In this document: positions 1-12,870 of the stretch, piece after piece
Numbering within the stretch: position 1 is the stretch's first letter
Layout of the letters: each line of letters begins with the position of its first letter
NCBI GenBank assembly: GCA_028564705.1
Contig: JAPXFQ010001662.1
Span: forward strand, 4,772,001 to 4,836,000
Direction of reading: 5' to 3'
Origin: Apricaphanius iberus
Lineage: Eukaryota > Chordata > Actinopteri > Cyprinodontiformes > Aphaniidae
DNA: 64,000 bases
Notes under the pieces: model-generated
The model's database searches: none
Told to the model about the DNA's origin: nothing
What the model saw: the letters and a program-made list of their open reading frames with translations, nothing else
Program-made: the position numbers and the translations under genes

Positions 1-1267
1 AAACATTCCGTGGTGACCCGAATAGTCATGTGATTGCATAAATATTATAAATAGGCTATTACGTTGTTTTGCGTTGTGGAACTCTGTCATTTTCATCCAA
101 CAACAATAACATAAAAAACCACGAGTTTATCACAAAATTAAAGGAAAGTACATTAGGTTTAAAAAAAGATATACTTTAGGTTCATAGAAATAAATCAAAT
201 TGTTTACAAATATAACGTTTAAGGCTACTTGTTATAATATTTTACAGAACTCATTTGGTGAAGTTTGGCCTGTGTTAGGAGAACTTAAGTTTATGGAGCC
301 TATGATAAACTTTGACAATAGAAGAAGCAGGTTAATTACAAAAAAGTGAGCAGTTTGTGTTGTTACATCCAAAATGGTTTGCGCAACCAGCTCGGCTTTT
401 TCTGCAGTGTACGTGCATACTGATAATAACATCATGTCGATGAGAATTCTGTGAGAGAAGCGCCATCTCCTGGTCATACTCTGTATTTCAATTAATGGGT
501 GGAGTTGCAGTAAAACTTTGACACTCCCACGAGAAAGAGGGAGGCCACTCCGGCCACTGGGATTTGGAGGGAACTCTGCTGTTAATGGGCTGGAAAGGGC
601 ACGCCATTCGTCCGGCGTTTACTCTGAATGAGAACTTTTAAACTGCTACTACTGTACCACAGCTAATTTGCACACAAAAAAGAGCCCTCTAAACAGTTCA
701 TTGTAAAAAGGACTGAAATTGTCAAGAACTGAGCTTGTGAGATCACTTTATGTTAGAGTAATTTTAAGCAAAGAACTTCAATGATATGTAAGAACAGACC
801 AAACAGACCCATTAAAACTTGTTTAAAAAGAGGCATAATATGTCCCTTTAAAAGAAATGATCAAAGATAAGCTTTCTATGTGTCAATCGACTGTCGTGTT
901 CAGCTGCAGAGAACAAACACTGCCATGTGTAAACAAGCCAACTTGGCCGGGCGCTTCCGAATATCAGCCTTGTTTAGGTGTGGATCCAAATCACGCATTT
1001 GTGTTGGCTCAGAGGATTGATTGCTCTTATAGCAGATTATTCCATGTTTGTCTTTGTTTAATCCAATCGTTTTACCGAGATCTACGGCCAGTCTGTGTGT
1101 TTGTCGGCTACAAGCTGTCCAATTCCTCTCTCCTCGAAATCAAAAAAAGTTCTGTTTGTTGATAATCTATTCCTCTATTCCTCCATAACTGTCACCATCA
1201 ATGCTTTTTGAACTCAAATTTTCTTTTTCTTAATGAATTCTTCTTCAACTCTAAATTACGTCTTCTC

Positions 1268-1311
<44 letters not shown>

Positions 1312-1735
1312 TAATTATATCATTAATAAGTAATGTTCTGTTGGTGTTTTCTTATTTATTTGTCTGTTCTTGGATGTTCTCTTTCAACAGAATTGACTTG
1401 CAGAGTAACATTATATGATTACATTTTTTTTTTTAAAGTATCACGTTGTGCACAAGTCAAACTTTTAACAGTTATATTAAGGCAGGACGGAGACTTTCAG
1501 CCTCCAAACTTTTACATTTTTTTTTCAGTAAGTCTTTAGTATAAGTCAATCAGAGCCATTTTGGTTCATTAAAACCAGGGCAGTGATTTTAAAGCTTCCA
1601 GACAGGAGATTATTTAACAAACTTCAAATACTCAAGCAGCTCTTATTTGTGTTTGTGCTGGATGTTATTTTGATCCAAGACTCGTAAAAATGTACCCTGT
1701 CAAGGTCACTGCTCATTATCTGTTTTTTTCCTCAG
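1..1735 (+). other. rbms3: rbms3 upstream intron, 3' part
   Basis: This is intron up to the acceptor at 1734-1735, with no exon-like segment. Around 500-860 there is a more CpG-rich block ending near a piece reading gcataatatgtccctttaaa, a terminus-like string common in fish DNA transposons. I could not delimit that element. An AAT microsatellite lies at 1268-1309. Confidence 0.6.
1268..1309. repeat. (AAT)n microsatellite
   Basis: Fourteen perfect AAT units, followed by atgataattat decay. Confidence 0.95.
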
Positions 1736-1786
1736 GTCCAGAGTACATCATGGATGCCTCATCAACAATATGTTATGCAACCAACA
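1736..1786 (+). CDS. rbms3: rbms3 internal coding exon (C-terminal region, 17 codons)
   Basis: Partial gene: one internal exon of RNA-binding motif, single-stranded interacting protein 3. A pyrimidine-rich acceptor (tttttttcctcag) precedes it and a good donor (ACA|gtaagt) follows. Its 51 nt are in phase 0 at both ends and read VQSTSWMPHQQYVMQPT. This corresponds to the segment after the RRM domains in vertebrate RBMS3 (human has a near-identical VQSPSWM...QYVMQPT, from memory). RBMS3 binds A/U-rich single-stranded RNA through two N-terminal RRMs, which lie upstream of this window. This tail is Gln/Met-rich, has no catalytic motif and is probably disordered. Seen: splice signals, phase, peptide. 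Known: family identity. Inferred: orthology to rbms3 rather than rbms1 or rbms2, supported mainly by the later exons. Confidence 0.9.
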
Positions 1787-1878
1787 GTAAGTACACTCCA
1801 ACATTTTCCATACCTGCTCTTTATATCTCATTACAGACCAGCTTTTGATAAACATCTGAATTATATGCAGGCTCCACG

Positions 1879-1898
1879 TTTTTTTTTTTTTTTTTTTT
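1879..1898. repeat. poly(T) tract
   Basis: Twenty consecutive T residues about 90 bp downstream of the first donor; a second T-run follows at about 1910. Confidence 0.95.
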
Positions 1899-4025
1899 AT
1901 CTTAAATATTTTTTTTTGCCTTCAGAACTGTCTTGTTTGTGGCCTTGATCAGCAAGTTGTCAGAAATATTCTTGAAAGATTTTGATCTCAAGAACTGAGA
2001 TCAGGTAACTGTGGAGTACAGTGAATCCAAAGTCATGTTCAGGAATCCAGTTTAAGATTATTTGTTTTGTGCAGGGTGGATTATCCTGCTGGAAGTAGCC
2101 ATCAGAAGATGGGTTCACTATGGTCATAAATAGATAGACATAGTCTACTGTTAATATAAGATAGGACGCATCCATGCTTTCATATTGTTTAGATCAAATC
2201 CCTACTCTTCTTTCTAAATGATGTAGGTGAAACTTAGGCCAAACAATCTTTTTTTCTAATCTGTGATTGTTACATTTTGTATGCACCAGTGTGATTTGTA
2301 GCTTTCCTGTTATTCCGACCATGGAAGCAGCACCTATTTTTGTCAGTGTGCAGTGATTTTTTTACCATTGTTATAAATAGCTTGGTATTCTGTTTTTGAT
2401 ATCTACACGTTTCTGAAAGCGTGCCAGCAAAATCTTCCTTGAGGAGATATTTATTAAATCCAAGCACAAAACAGTTTGTTGGTCCTTAATTGTGCTTAAT
2501 AGTCCAGAAAAAAGTATAAATCAATAATATATTTTACTAAGATTTAGCTTGCTAGAGTAAGAGTTTGAATCAGTGGGACTGTCACATTGGAGCTTATTAT
2601 AATCCGCTGCTCTGGTTATGTTATAGGAACCAGTGGAATCTAATGGACTAATAGTTTTCAAGTAATCTTCCCTTATCTAATGGATTTTGTTTCAATGTTC
2701 CTTGGATTGAAATGCAATCACTTTGAAGTTAGAAATTCACACATATTTAATAAATAAGGCCAAAGTGAGATGTCCAAAATTGTGGTTATGATTGTTTTCC
2801 GTGCCTCATAGCATAAATATAAAATGGTATTTGTAGTTTTCACAAGTTAAAAGTTAAGTTTGACAAAAATGTGTATTTTAAGTTTAGCTACATTTTAACT
2901 CTGTGGCAGTGGAGTATTTGTATATGTATTTGTATATTAACAAATAATTGGAGGATGGAATGGGAGATGGACAACTGCATTTTTGCTTTACCTGTATTAA
3001 TGAGAACGCTGGTTCATTATTACCTTGTGAATAAAGTGCTGATTCGAAAGGTGAAGCTCTCAATTGAATTGAGAAGCTATGAGAAGCTTCCTGCTGGTAT
3101 TCGTTACTGGGGCCATCTAAACATATTTTTAAGAATACAGATAATACCAAAAATCACAAGTTGTCCATTTTGCATCTCAGACCAAATTATTATTTTGTTA
3201 GTTATTGGCTGCAGGTGACAAGCTTGGTAATACCGTGTTTACTGTAGTGCAGTTAAGAATGCACCTTAGTAATGCAGAGTTTGTTTTACATGCAGTAAGA
3301 ATGTTCCATTTTTGAAACGTAATTAAATAATTGTATTGGGGTTAACTAACAAGAAAAAAATCAACACTATTTAATTAAAAACTGTTCTAATTTAATAAGT
3401 TGAACATATAAGTTGTTGGGAAAAATATTATTATGTGCAATTTCTCAGCTAAATCTTATTTGTATTCAAAGAAAGTCACAAGTCAGCCCAGTTTACCAGA
3501 ACAGGACGTTTTTCATACAGAGTTGATGCAAAAAGGTCCAATTATTTGTTAGTTCCTAGAGGAAAAGCTTGACATAAAAAAATATTTCTGTGTAGATTAT
3601 TTAGTTTGATATTCAGCAGCATTGTTAGACCCTTTCTTTAGTGCTTGTGAGTCCGTGCTACATAAACTAGTTAATGCTGGAGCCCACCGTTGATGGTGCA
3701 GTACTCCCTCACTGGAGGGGAGCTCAACCAGCCGTGAGGCTCCCTGCTAGAGCCATTTACCACTCGGTCCTAGCCACTTCAGTTCCTCTCCCACTGTGGG
3801 AAAGTGAACATGTAATCTGGTCACAGCAGGCCATCAGCCAGACAGACACACACACACACACACAAACACACTACACTCTGAGGTAGCTTTCCTCATACAA
3901 CTTTCAGTTTGTTGTGTGAGTCCTGTAGATGACTTGACCTGTTCTTTCCTTCTGCACCCTCCTACCCTTTCAGTTGAATGTGCTCTTTTTTTGGGGTTTT
4001 CTTGTTTTAAGAAATCACATTGCAT
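1899..4025. other. rbms3: Intronic sequence without recognised genes
   Basis: Ordinary AT-rich intron. The only distinct feature is a short (CA)n run near 3845-3870. The open frames here are short and have no family resemblance. Confidence 0.5.
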
Positions 4026-4440
4026 GATTTTTAAAGAAAGTATTTTGTATAACGGTGCAGGAAATCAGTAATTGGCCAATAACAAAAGTTCACCTCATTA
4101 CTTTGTAATATAAACTTGGTTGCCAATGACAGAGGTCAAAAATTTCCTGTAGGTCTTCACCAGCTTTCCACACACTGTAGCTGGTACTTTGACCCATTCT
4201 TCCATGCAGAAGTTTGATGTTTTGAGGCTGTAACTAGGCAACATTGACTTTCAACTTACAACTCAGCATTTTTCTCCCTCCAAACACTGCATATGGCGTT
4301 CATACCAAAGAGTTCTATTTCGGTCTCATCTGACCACATTGCATTTTTTAATCCTCCTCTGGATCACCAAGATGGTCTCTGGAAAACTTTAGATGGGCCT
4401 GGACATGTGTTTGCTTAAGCAGGACTGCAGAATTTGGTGG

Positions 4441-4492
4441 TGTAGTTTAATAATTGTAATAATAATTGTAGTTTAATAATTGTAATAATAAT
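4441..4492. repeat. 26-bp perfect tandem duplication
   Basis: Two identical head-to-tail copies of an A/T-rich 26-mer beginning tgtagtttaataattg, followed by a partial third copy. It lies inside the Tc1 relic. Confidence 0.9.
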
Positions 4493-4544
4493 TACTGTAG
4501 TAATAATTGTAAACTAATATTTGTTACTGTGGACCCAGCTATCT

Positions 4545-4661
4545 TCAGGTCGTTGAACAATTCTCAAGCTGCTTGCTTATTGTTGATTGGCTCATCTCAG
4601 TCTTGTGCATGTGTAAAATCTTGTCCCTCTTGTTTTTTGACAGCTGGCTGGTCTTGGCCAT
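4545..4661 (-). pseudogene. Tc1 transposase N-terminal relic
   Basis: On the - strand the frame starting with ATG at 4661 reads MAKTSQLSKNKRDKILHMHK and continues SQSTISKQL, matching the Tc1 paired-like DNA-binding start (consensus MAKTKEL-KD-RDKIV). After about 38 residues the frame ends, and the remaining catalytic DDE region is missing or scrambled. It cannot encode a working transposase. Confidence 0.8.
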
Positions 4662-4832
4662 GTTAAAAGTTGGAGTTTGATTGTTTGAAGGTGTGAACTG
4701 GTGTATTTTAATCAAAGAACAAGTTGAAACAAGTGCCATTAATACAAGTGGAAGTAACATGTCTGTGAGGACCAGAATTCTCGCTTTGTTGTAGGTGCTA
4801 AAACATATTTTCTGCACCATCATAGAAAAAAT

Positions 4833-5905
4833 GTCTTACCAATCATACAATGTTATTTCTAAGCTCTCCAGGAAAAAAGGATTTGTTCTGTTTAAAATAA
4901 AGACAAAATTATTACAAATTTCTAGCATCATCCCGCCCCCAGGCAACATTTGAAAAACTCTACCAAAGTGGTCAGGGCCAGGAAGCACTGAGGGGCATGG
5001 CTAAGTGTGGAGGATGAGCGTGAGGGGGAGATGTGGGGGTGTGGTCTGGAAGACAGTCACGGCTGAACTATGGCATGTGGCTCCCGAGCTCCGTAAAGCC
5101 TCTATTTACCTAAGTTAAACAAAGAAATGAGGTCTCTTCTCTGCCATCCACCATTGGTAAAGAGAGGCTTTATGGAGAGCAGCGGCCAAACGAAGTATCA
5201 GTTCGAGCTTTTGGCTCAGGGCGCTGAGTCAGCACTGCCTGAAGCAAGCAGACATATAGTAGCAAACAAGCACAGAGAGCCTAGCACTAGCTTCGACGCT
5301 AAGTAGTTTCGGAGGGAACTAACTTAGCTTTTGTTTCTTTATTCACGGTGTGTTTAAAACATATCGGTTATAACTTATGGCTTTAAACCACTTCGACGTT
5401 GTGGTCCTCCAAAGTGCGATAAACATATTTCAGGTTCCTCTGTTTCTCTCTGTATGCTTCTGTGTGCACATGTAGCACGCAAGATAAGCAGTTTCAATTC
5501 GTCATGGGGTGTGACCTTGCCTGTGATGTAGACAATGGAAAAGATGTACCACTATCAGCCAATCACAAAATTCAAATGCAGTACCACACAATTACCATGA
5601 GCAGCAGCACTAAGACGTTTTTAGACCGAAAATGTCAATAGATGCCCTGAAACTGAAAGATAGCATTGGTAAAGAGCCATTTATACAGTTTATAAGCAAA
5701 AAAAGTTATTTTGGGGTTTAGTTTAGTTAAGGGTAGCAGCACAAGGGAAAAACTTAAATGTCAATGTGAAATACACTACTTGCTCTGATAAAAAACGTAG
5801 GTTCAGTTCACTTACTGATACTGAAATTGACTGAATTGTTTCACTTCCACACTTCAATGTCTCTTTCCAGCAATCAGATCAGCACTTTTACGAAAATTAT
5901 GTTGA

Positions 5906-5947
<42 letters not shown>

Positions 5948-6030
5948 AATTACATAGTATAGTATATAGTCAGCAATTTTCTAATTATGCAAGTTTTCCC
6001 ACTTAATGAGATGAGAAAGGCCTGGAATTT
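4833..6030. other. CpG-richer block, unresolved insertion, plus (TA)n
   Basis: About 4925-5640 is markedly richer in CpG than the flanks and has no coding signal. It looks like a fairly young non-coding insertion, but I could not identify terminal repeats. It is followed by AT-rich DNA with a (TA)n run at 5908-5945. Confidence 0.4.
5908..5945. repeat. (TA)n microsatellite
   Basis: A perfect alternating TA run of about 38 bp. Confidence 0.95.
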
Positions 6031-6320
6031 TCATCATAGGTATAACTATCAGAGACAAAATAAAATAAAAGATGAAATCCAGAAAATAACATGGTCTGAT
6101 TTTTAAAGAATTTTTTTTGCAAATTATGGTTGAAAATAAGTATTTGGTCGATAACAAAAGTTTATCTCAATACTTTGTTATATACCCTTTGTTGGCAATG
6201 ACAGAGGTCAAATATTTTCTGTAAGTCCTCACAAGGTTTTTACACACTGTTGTTGGTGTTTTGGCCCAGATCTGCAAGTAGAAATGGGCCAAATACCAGC
6301 TACAGTGTGTGAAAAACCTT
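6031..6320. mobile_element. Tc1/mariner terminal fragment ending in a fold-back
   Basis: It begins at a Tc1-type end (catcataggtataactatc) and runs through aaatccagaaaataacatgg, ttgcaaattatggttgaaaa and tatttggtcgataacaaaag. This is the same family as the relic at 4026-4832, and less diverged. At 6233-6268 and 6285-6320 the same 36-bp segment occurs in opposite orientation with a 16-nt spacer, so the copy is folded back on itself and truncated. Confidence 0.8.
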
Positions 6321-8419
6321 TTTCTTTTATATATTCGCCTAAGTCAGATTTAGTGATGTTTCTTTGCTATGTTGTCTGTAATGCGTCAACACAACATTGG
6401 TTTTTGGCTAATAATGTAGAGTTACGTGACTTCAATAACTACATCTAATTCTATCTGAAAATCTAATAAAATATCTGTCAAGCCCACTTGATTGCAAGGA
6501 GCTCTTGCCCGTCAGAAGAGAAACATACAGAAATGAGGGATGACTGTTGTGCGGTACTGTATGTTCATGTAATTGGTCATGTTTGCCATCACATATTTGG
6601 GTGCTTTGTTTGTGTTTTGTTTTACCATATGTGAGCTCCATATTGATTATTCCCGTCGAGCCTGTGCATTGCCTGATGGTCATCCATCTTCCAGCCCCTC
6701 TATCACATGGCCTCTCAGAGTCCTTGGCAACAGCCATTAACCAGCCGCCACATTGTGATCTGCTCTACATCCCATCAATCGCTCATGCCAGTAGTAGCCA
6801 TGTGGCCATATCTTTCCCTGTGGCCCTGTCCCTGTTGTCTTCCAGTGTCTCTTTCTGTAACCAGACGGCTGCTCGGTACTAACCCCAGCTGTCACTGCCG
6901 TCAGTGGATCATGGCATCCAATCTGTCCCCCTTTATGACTCATGCTAGTATCGACTACCAGTTACATACACAGCAGACCACCCCTTACACACACAGTGTG
7001 CCAGCAGCGCAGTGAATCACAGCAAATTAGCCAAGCATCCCAGCTTTAAATGCTTGAGGGGGGCACTCAAAACATTAAAAACCAATTGATTGTGTGGCAG
7101 TTTGGCAGCTCCTGCCATGTGTCGCCTGTTAAACCAATGAAGCGTTATGCTGTGGCGCTCCTTGTGTACAGGCAATATGGAATCACCTGAGCATGGAAGT
7201 GAAGGAGGTCACAGGTAGTAAATTAAATTAATTTAAAATAAATTAAATTAAAATGAAATGATCTACATGCCAATAGAATTAAAAATGAAACTAAATCACA
7301 ATAATAGATAGTATAACAAATATATTCACAGATAATGCAATGTTGATATTTATAGATAGTAAAAATTTTAACAAACTTAAACATGTTTTTATGCATATGA
7401 ATGATACCTTCTATGTTTTGATTCTGTATTCTGGCAAATTTTGCACACTGGTCCAGAACCTCTCAAACAGATATTTCTAAAAGCAACTTTTCTATAAAGT
7501 GTGGCTACAATGTTAATTTGGGAAAAAATGGCAGTAATGCAAAGTTTTGTTGTTGTTTCTTTTAGTTGAAGCAAAATGTCAGTTGAATATCTATGCATTT
7601 AAAGAAGCCAGCTTGAACATCTTTATAACTCACTCCATTATGCATGTGGGACCACCACAGTCCACCATACACAGAACACAGAACTGTGCATGGCGCCAAA
7701 TGAAAAAATGTTTTAATTATAATCGCATCTCTATTAATCATTTCGCATATTTTAGGCTGAGTAAAGAACGAAATCATAAACAGAACAGTAAGGACTGTCT
7801 TCCTTTTTTAACAGCTTGTACAAGATTTTATGAGCTTGTTTCTCCAAATGACTAAACAACAGATTACAAACAACTGACTGCTACAACACCGTGTTCCTGC
7901 AGGCAACAGAAAGTTGAACTGAAACCAAATGTTTATAGAGACAATCCATTCATCAGCAAAGAGGAGGGATTTCTCTCCAGCTGTAATAAATCTGAAGAGC
8001 TGACTGCATTCTGGCTCTGTTTCAAGCCCATCTGCAATACAACTTTATATCATATAAAAAGGAAAGGTAGGCCATAAATAAAGCACATCTTCTGGAATAT
8101 GATTTAGATTTAACAAACAGGGGTGTCTGATGTACTCTAAATGGAACGATCTGCAAAGACCAGACTGATGTAAATGGAAAGGTTATATACTTGAAACAAA
8201 CTCAGTTCTGTTCAATGTATGTATGGGTTGCTTTTCATTTGCATTGTAGAATCTGCAAGTGTACACTCAATAAAAATGTGTTAAACACTAATATGCCAAA
8301 TTAAATAGAGCGTGTGCTGTATTCCAACTAATCAAGTTGCAGTACCCTCAAACTACCACCATGTTTTACCTTCCTTGTGTATTTTTTTTTTTTTACTATC
8401 CAACAAATCTGAGTGAAAT
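6321..8419. other. rbms3: Intronic sequence; possible conserved block
   Basis: About 6640-7020 is repeat-free, of balanced composition and looks different from the surrounding decayed sequence. Two overlapping + strand frames here lack family resemblance. From 7210 on the sequence is A/T-rich filler. Confidence 0.35.
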
Positions 8420-8715
8420 TGAGCTCTTTTGTAAAGATTTGAAAGAAACTTCAGTTTGCAGATGTGCATAACTGGTAGAAACATAGCCCAACAGAGCTGC
8501 AGCTGTAACTGTAGCAAAAGGAGTGTTCACTCAGAGGGCCTAATAGCATACGCACAATACGCTTTTCTGATGCATTTTCAAGCATTATGAAATCCTTATA
8601 TCCTTTTTTTCCACTTTAAAACTTTTAAAAATAAAACATGCATAAAATATGTTGAAGTTTGTTTTCATAATGTCACAAAATACGCAAAAGGTTTAAATAG
8701 TTATCCAAGGCACTA
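8420..8715 (+). mobile_element. Tc1/mariner 3' end relic
   Basis: It reads through the degraded end of a Tc1 transposase (gatgtgcataactggtagaa, gcagctgtaactgtagcaaa). Further on come the 3' terminal inverted repeat remains (cataatgtcacaaaatacgc and ccaaggcact). The order and spacing match the 3' end of a common fish Tc1 lineage; everything upstream is lost. Family recognised from memory. Confidence 0.7.
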
Positions 8716-11236
8716 TCATACCTACCACTGAAACTTAGAGTATCGAACAGTTTAATAAATGATTTATGCTCAATTACCGTGCAATATTGAGATGATGTAG
8801 ACCTCATTATGGTCGCTTTGCCCCCTTTCTATCAATGTTCTCCATCGGAGATGTGCCTCACTCTTCTGTTGGAAGAGAAATATCTTCTTTTTTTCTTCTT
8901 TCTACTTTGGTCAGCAGACCTTGGAGAAAACTGAAGGACTAAAAGCTCCAAATGATGAATTCATACACACAGCTTGCGCACACACAACTGTCTAAAAAAC
9001 ACATATTGTTTGAGTGAAGAAACTCATTCCACATAATGGTAAATCTCACTTACGAACAGCTCATCAGTCACACACACAGACTCTCAAATTCACTTCACAC
9101 TGCCTCTGAGAGCTTGGGTAAGTGCAGCATCAGCCATGCACAGCAATGCTGTCTTTTACTCATGACTTATCCATCCTCCTCTTTTTCTTCTCACTCAAAG
9201 CTGTATGTGTGTCAAGTGTGCATTTGCCAGCATGAACTGGCCCTTACATAGGTGAATTATCGAATTCCTCTCTGTTTCACCCCAGCCAATCTTTTTCTGG
9301 AGCAGCCTTTGAATAGACATTTACCGAGCCCCTACTTTCTGCCTTCATCAGATAGAGGTGAATCAGTGCACTGTGTGATACTTATCTACCCGTGTGACAT
9401 TAAAAAACACTCCGCAGATTCAGAGGGGGGAACATAACATGGGCCACATGAATTTATCTGCTGAGGTTGAATTTGAGACAGGGCTACATTTGTCCTTGGG
9501 TTGCTCTCACCGTCTTATCTCTCTTGTCTTTCAATCTTTCCATTTCTATTTCCTATTCTCATTTGTTTTCTACTTCTTTATAATCATCTAACGCTCATTT
9601 TCCCCTCTTTTCTTTTATTCTAACCCTCTGTATATGTCTATCCTCAAACACTGTCAGAGGATGATGACTGCTACTGCAGCAGTGCCATGTAAAATATATA
9701 TTACATGCATCTAAAAGGCATATTGTTGCATACTTTCACAGTGTGGGAAAATAATTGAGCAGCTTATTTTTTTTACTTGTAATGTTTTTGCAATTGTGGT
9801 AAAATGCAACACAAAACACAAAGCTGATTATGTTTGCAATTTTACTTACCTTTTTGAAAACTGAGTAATTTCTTGGAGATCTTTGTATGTGAAATGACTA
9901 ATTTGTTTCATATTAGGTGCTTGGAAAACTCTTGATAAAAGATCTCAGTCTGGTTGCAGAGAATAGATCTCCCATGAAGACATGACAAATGCAATTACAA
10001 GCTTCATTAAGCACCTTCATCCTTTAATATGCATATTTGTACACGTTTAAACACTACAAATCAATCAACAAACTGTCCTTCACCATGATTTTTATCACAA
10101 GCATAATACATTACACAGTCAGAAATAAGGATAAACGAAAGGTTAATAGAATACTTTTTTGTTTAGGCCATGAGCAAAATGATGTCCTTCTGTAGTTGCA
10201 CTTCTTGTCTAGTTTGTATGTTGTGAAAATGAGATGGTTGGTAAAGAAAGCACATTTGTGGCTTTTATTTGTATAAATTGGAAATGCAAAAACTATAAAA
10301 AGAGGAAATTCATTAAAATAAATTAAGAAGTATAATGGATCCTCACGCAAATGTTTTATCAATAGAAAACTTTATTTATATTAGAGTATTTAATATCAGC
10401 TTGTTAAATGTTCATTAACTTTAGTCATACATGTTAAGTTGTTTTCTAAGGTGTTGAAAAGAGTGCCAGCACTGTCTAGTAAAGTGGATTCAAGTTATGG
10501 ATTTGGTTTGCCACTTTTGCAGAGCTTCTTTAGAAATAGCAGCAGGCAGCTTTTTTTGCATGGACCATGAGACAGAGGTTTTAGAAGGGCATTAACAAAG
10601 TTCCTTCCCTCCATGAAAAAGATGAATGACTACAGAAGCACCATGATTGAATTTCTTGCACATTTTTTGTCTTTTCTTGATAATTTTCTTGGACACTCTG
10701 ACATTCTACCTGAGCTACCAAGATTGGAGAGCAGAAACAGTGGTCAAAGTTATTTTCTCTGATTAAGGCCACTCAGACATATACATATCTGGGATGAAGG
10801 ACTTTTCTTAGAAGAAAAAGGTAAATGATACCATGAGGCCTTTATTATGCAGACAGAAAAGCATCTGGAAACTAATTTGGCCTGTCATTTTAGTTTTACC
10901 AAAAATCACTGTTATGAAAAAAGAAGGTGATCAAGACATCCCCAATTGTGACTAGTGCCCAAAGATCCAGGAGCAATTCAGTGAAAACTCTTTGTTCAGC
11001 AAGATGAAGCAAAACATCACAATGCTATTGTGATAACTTCAGTCACTCAGAATCAAAACAGGAAAACTTTAGGTCTTTGGCCTGGAAGGTCCCCAGAGCT
11101 CTAGAAAGTATAGCCTTCGTTAAACGTGATTTTTATTTTGTGACTATTAAAATTATATAGTATAATATATAGTAATAATCTGTTAAATGTTCTACCCTCA
11201 TAGCTCTCCAGTTTAACAATAACATACACTCACCTA
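8716..11236. other. rbms3: Intronic sequence without recognised genes
   Basis: AT-rich intron. About 10440-11110 has a transposon-like texture (former coding look, many stops on both strands), but I could not assign it to a family. Confidence 0.35.
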
Positions 11237-11290
11237 CAGGGCTGGACTGGCCATCTGGCATACCGGGCAATGCCCTCCTCAGCTTCACCC
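11237..11290 (+). mobile_element. DNA-transposon terminus fragment
   Basis: It begins cagggctggactggccatct and continues ggcataccgggcaat, a terminal sequence widespread in fish hAT-like non-autonomous elements (from memory). No matching opposite terminus was found nearby, so this is a solo end. Confidence 0.5.
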
Positions 11291-12574
11291 CTCTTTGACT
11301 GCAGCGTCTTCTTCTTTCTGCCACACGATAGCTTCCCCCTGCTGCTCTCTGTCACAATCTTACACGGATAGGGGGCGGATAAAGAAACAAAAGCAACCGT
11401 TAGTTCAATATGGTTCAGATTTAAAGTTTCAAAAAAACAGCAGACTGCAGTTAACTGCAAACAGCCGTTAACCAATAAAAAATAAAACTCAAAAAACGAG
11501 GATTAGTTGTGACTTTTTTTTTAATACAAAAGCGAACTAAAGTTAGTTTGAGGTTGAATTTTACAGACATTCATCTTGTTAGCCTTCCACCAAGTTCTGC
11601 CATTGACACAGTGTCTAGATCAGCTCTGTGTTCACTGCTGAGCAGTGTGGTTTAGAGACGGTCAACAAATTACTAAAGAAAGGAGAAAACTATCAACAAC
11701 CTCCACTCCATGTGAGTCACACCAAACTAAACTTGACTTTGAAAACTTTTCAGTGTTGCATTTTATTTTTAGATGTTTTTCTCTCTTTCTATTGTGAAAA
11801 AATGTTGCAACCCTTCACTTATAGGCTTCCCATCTGTCCACACACAGTGGAGGTGTTTGTCTGCCAATGAAGTACACATGTAGTTTAACCACATGTAGCT
11901 TTGACATCTTCTTCATAAGATCAACACGTATTCCTTCATAGGCCACAGATGTAGATTTAAAATTAATACAATACATAATGACAATACTTAGAGATGTATA
12001 CAAGAACAAATGTATTAGATCGATCTAGTATAGCTTACTTTAACTCTGCTTTCTATCTCCCTCATTGCCACTTTTAGAGCTCATATTCTACGTGTATATA
12101 TGCTCTTACTAAGAAACATAATTGTGTATTTGTATAAGCAGTATACTTCATAAAACATTAAAAAGATATGTTTAGCTGTTTTTCTCTTCATAGTGGGAAT
12201 TGTGACACTGTGGCCATTCTCCCACAATTAACAACTCTTTAGGACAATGCAACACACACATATGGCTTCTTGCCTGCCATGTGCCCTGCATATTTTGCAA
12301 ATTATCATGGTGTACCGCCATGACCAATGATTCACAGTACAGCCCTACTCACTTACCACTGTATACTGTAGGACTAGTTTGCTAATGTGCTGTTAATGGC
12401 CAATTTTGGAGAGTATGTGGAAATTGAAGGGCGATTTTTCTTTTTTTTATCTGACGAGAGTGGCTTCTGTTCAGATCTTATAATCCAAATACCCTGATTA
12501 GAACAAATGCTTATTTGCACTACCAAATAACTTTCCATTACCTTAAACCAGTCTGCCCACAACCTCTGACATCA

Positions 12575-12870
12575 ACACGGCATTTTCACTAACTGCAGCT
12601 CAATTATTCTGACCATGCTTCGTAAACCTGAAAGATGGTTGCGACTAAAAATCCACGTAGATCAGAGCTTTCTGAAATACGCAGACCAGCCCATCTGACA
12701 CCAACAACCATGCCATGTTCAAAGCCAAACAATTTTAACTTTATCACGTCATATTCATGTCAATAACTTGAAAGCAGCTCAGTGCATTCAGATATCCAGA
12801 TACTATTGCCGTTGACAAGCAATTGGACAGATTCTGCCTCACAAAGTGGCTGGTGATTCTGTCTTTCATC
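12575..12870 (-). mobile_element. Tc1-like relic of a second lineage, transposase N-terminus
   Basis: The - strand encodes a decayed helix-turn-helix segment (GFEHGMVVGVRWAGLRISES). It resembles the FERG-MVVGAR-AGLSISETA start of a fish/frog Tc1-like transposase. On the + strand the diagnostic strings are cagaccagcccatctgacac and accaacaaccatgccatg. Stops and substitutions break it. It differs in lineage from the element at 4026-4832. Confidence 0.75.

Larger units (their letters stand above)
4026..4832 (-). mobile_element. Degraded Tc1/mariner transposon, internally deleted
   Basis: The + strand carries in order the reverse complement of a common fish Tc1 element: the terminal region (ttggccaataacaaaag), the accatgcagaagtttgatg area, the tctcatctgaccacatt area, gggcctggacatgtg, and at the far end the cttggccatgttaaaag that begins the transposase on the - strand. 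Most of the middle is missing and many substitutions are present. A perfect 26-bp tandem duplication lies inside at 4441-4492. The mobile family is recognised from memory of the consensus. Confidence 0.8.

Noticed and set aside
857..1162. 101-codon + strand frame
   Set aside because: No family resemblance, no splice context in phase with rbms3, and it lies in repeat-like intron sequence.
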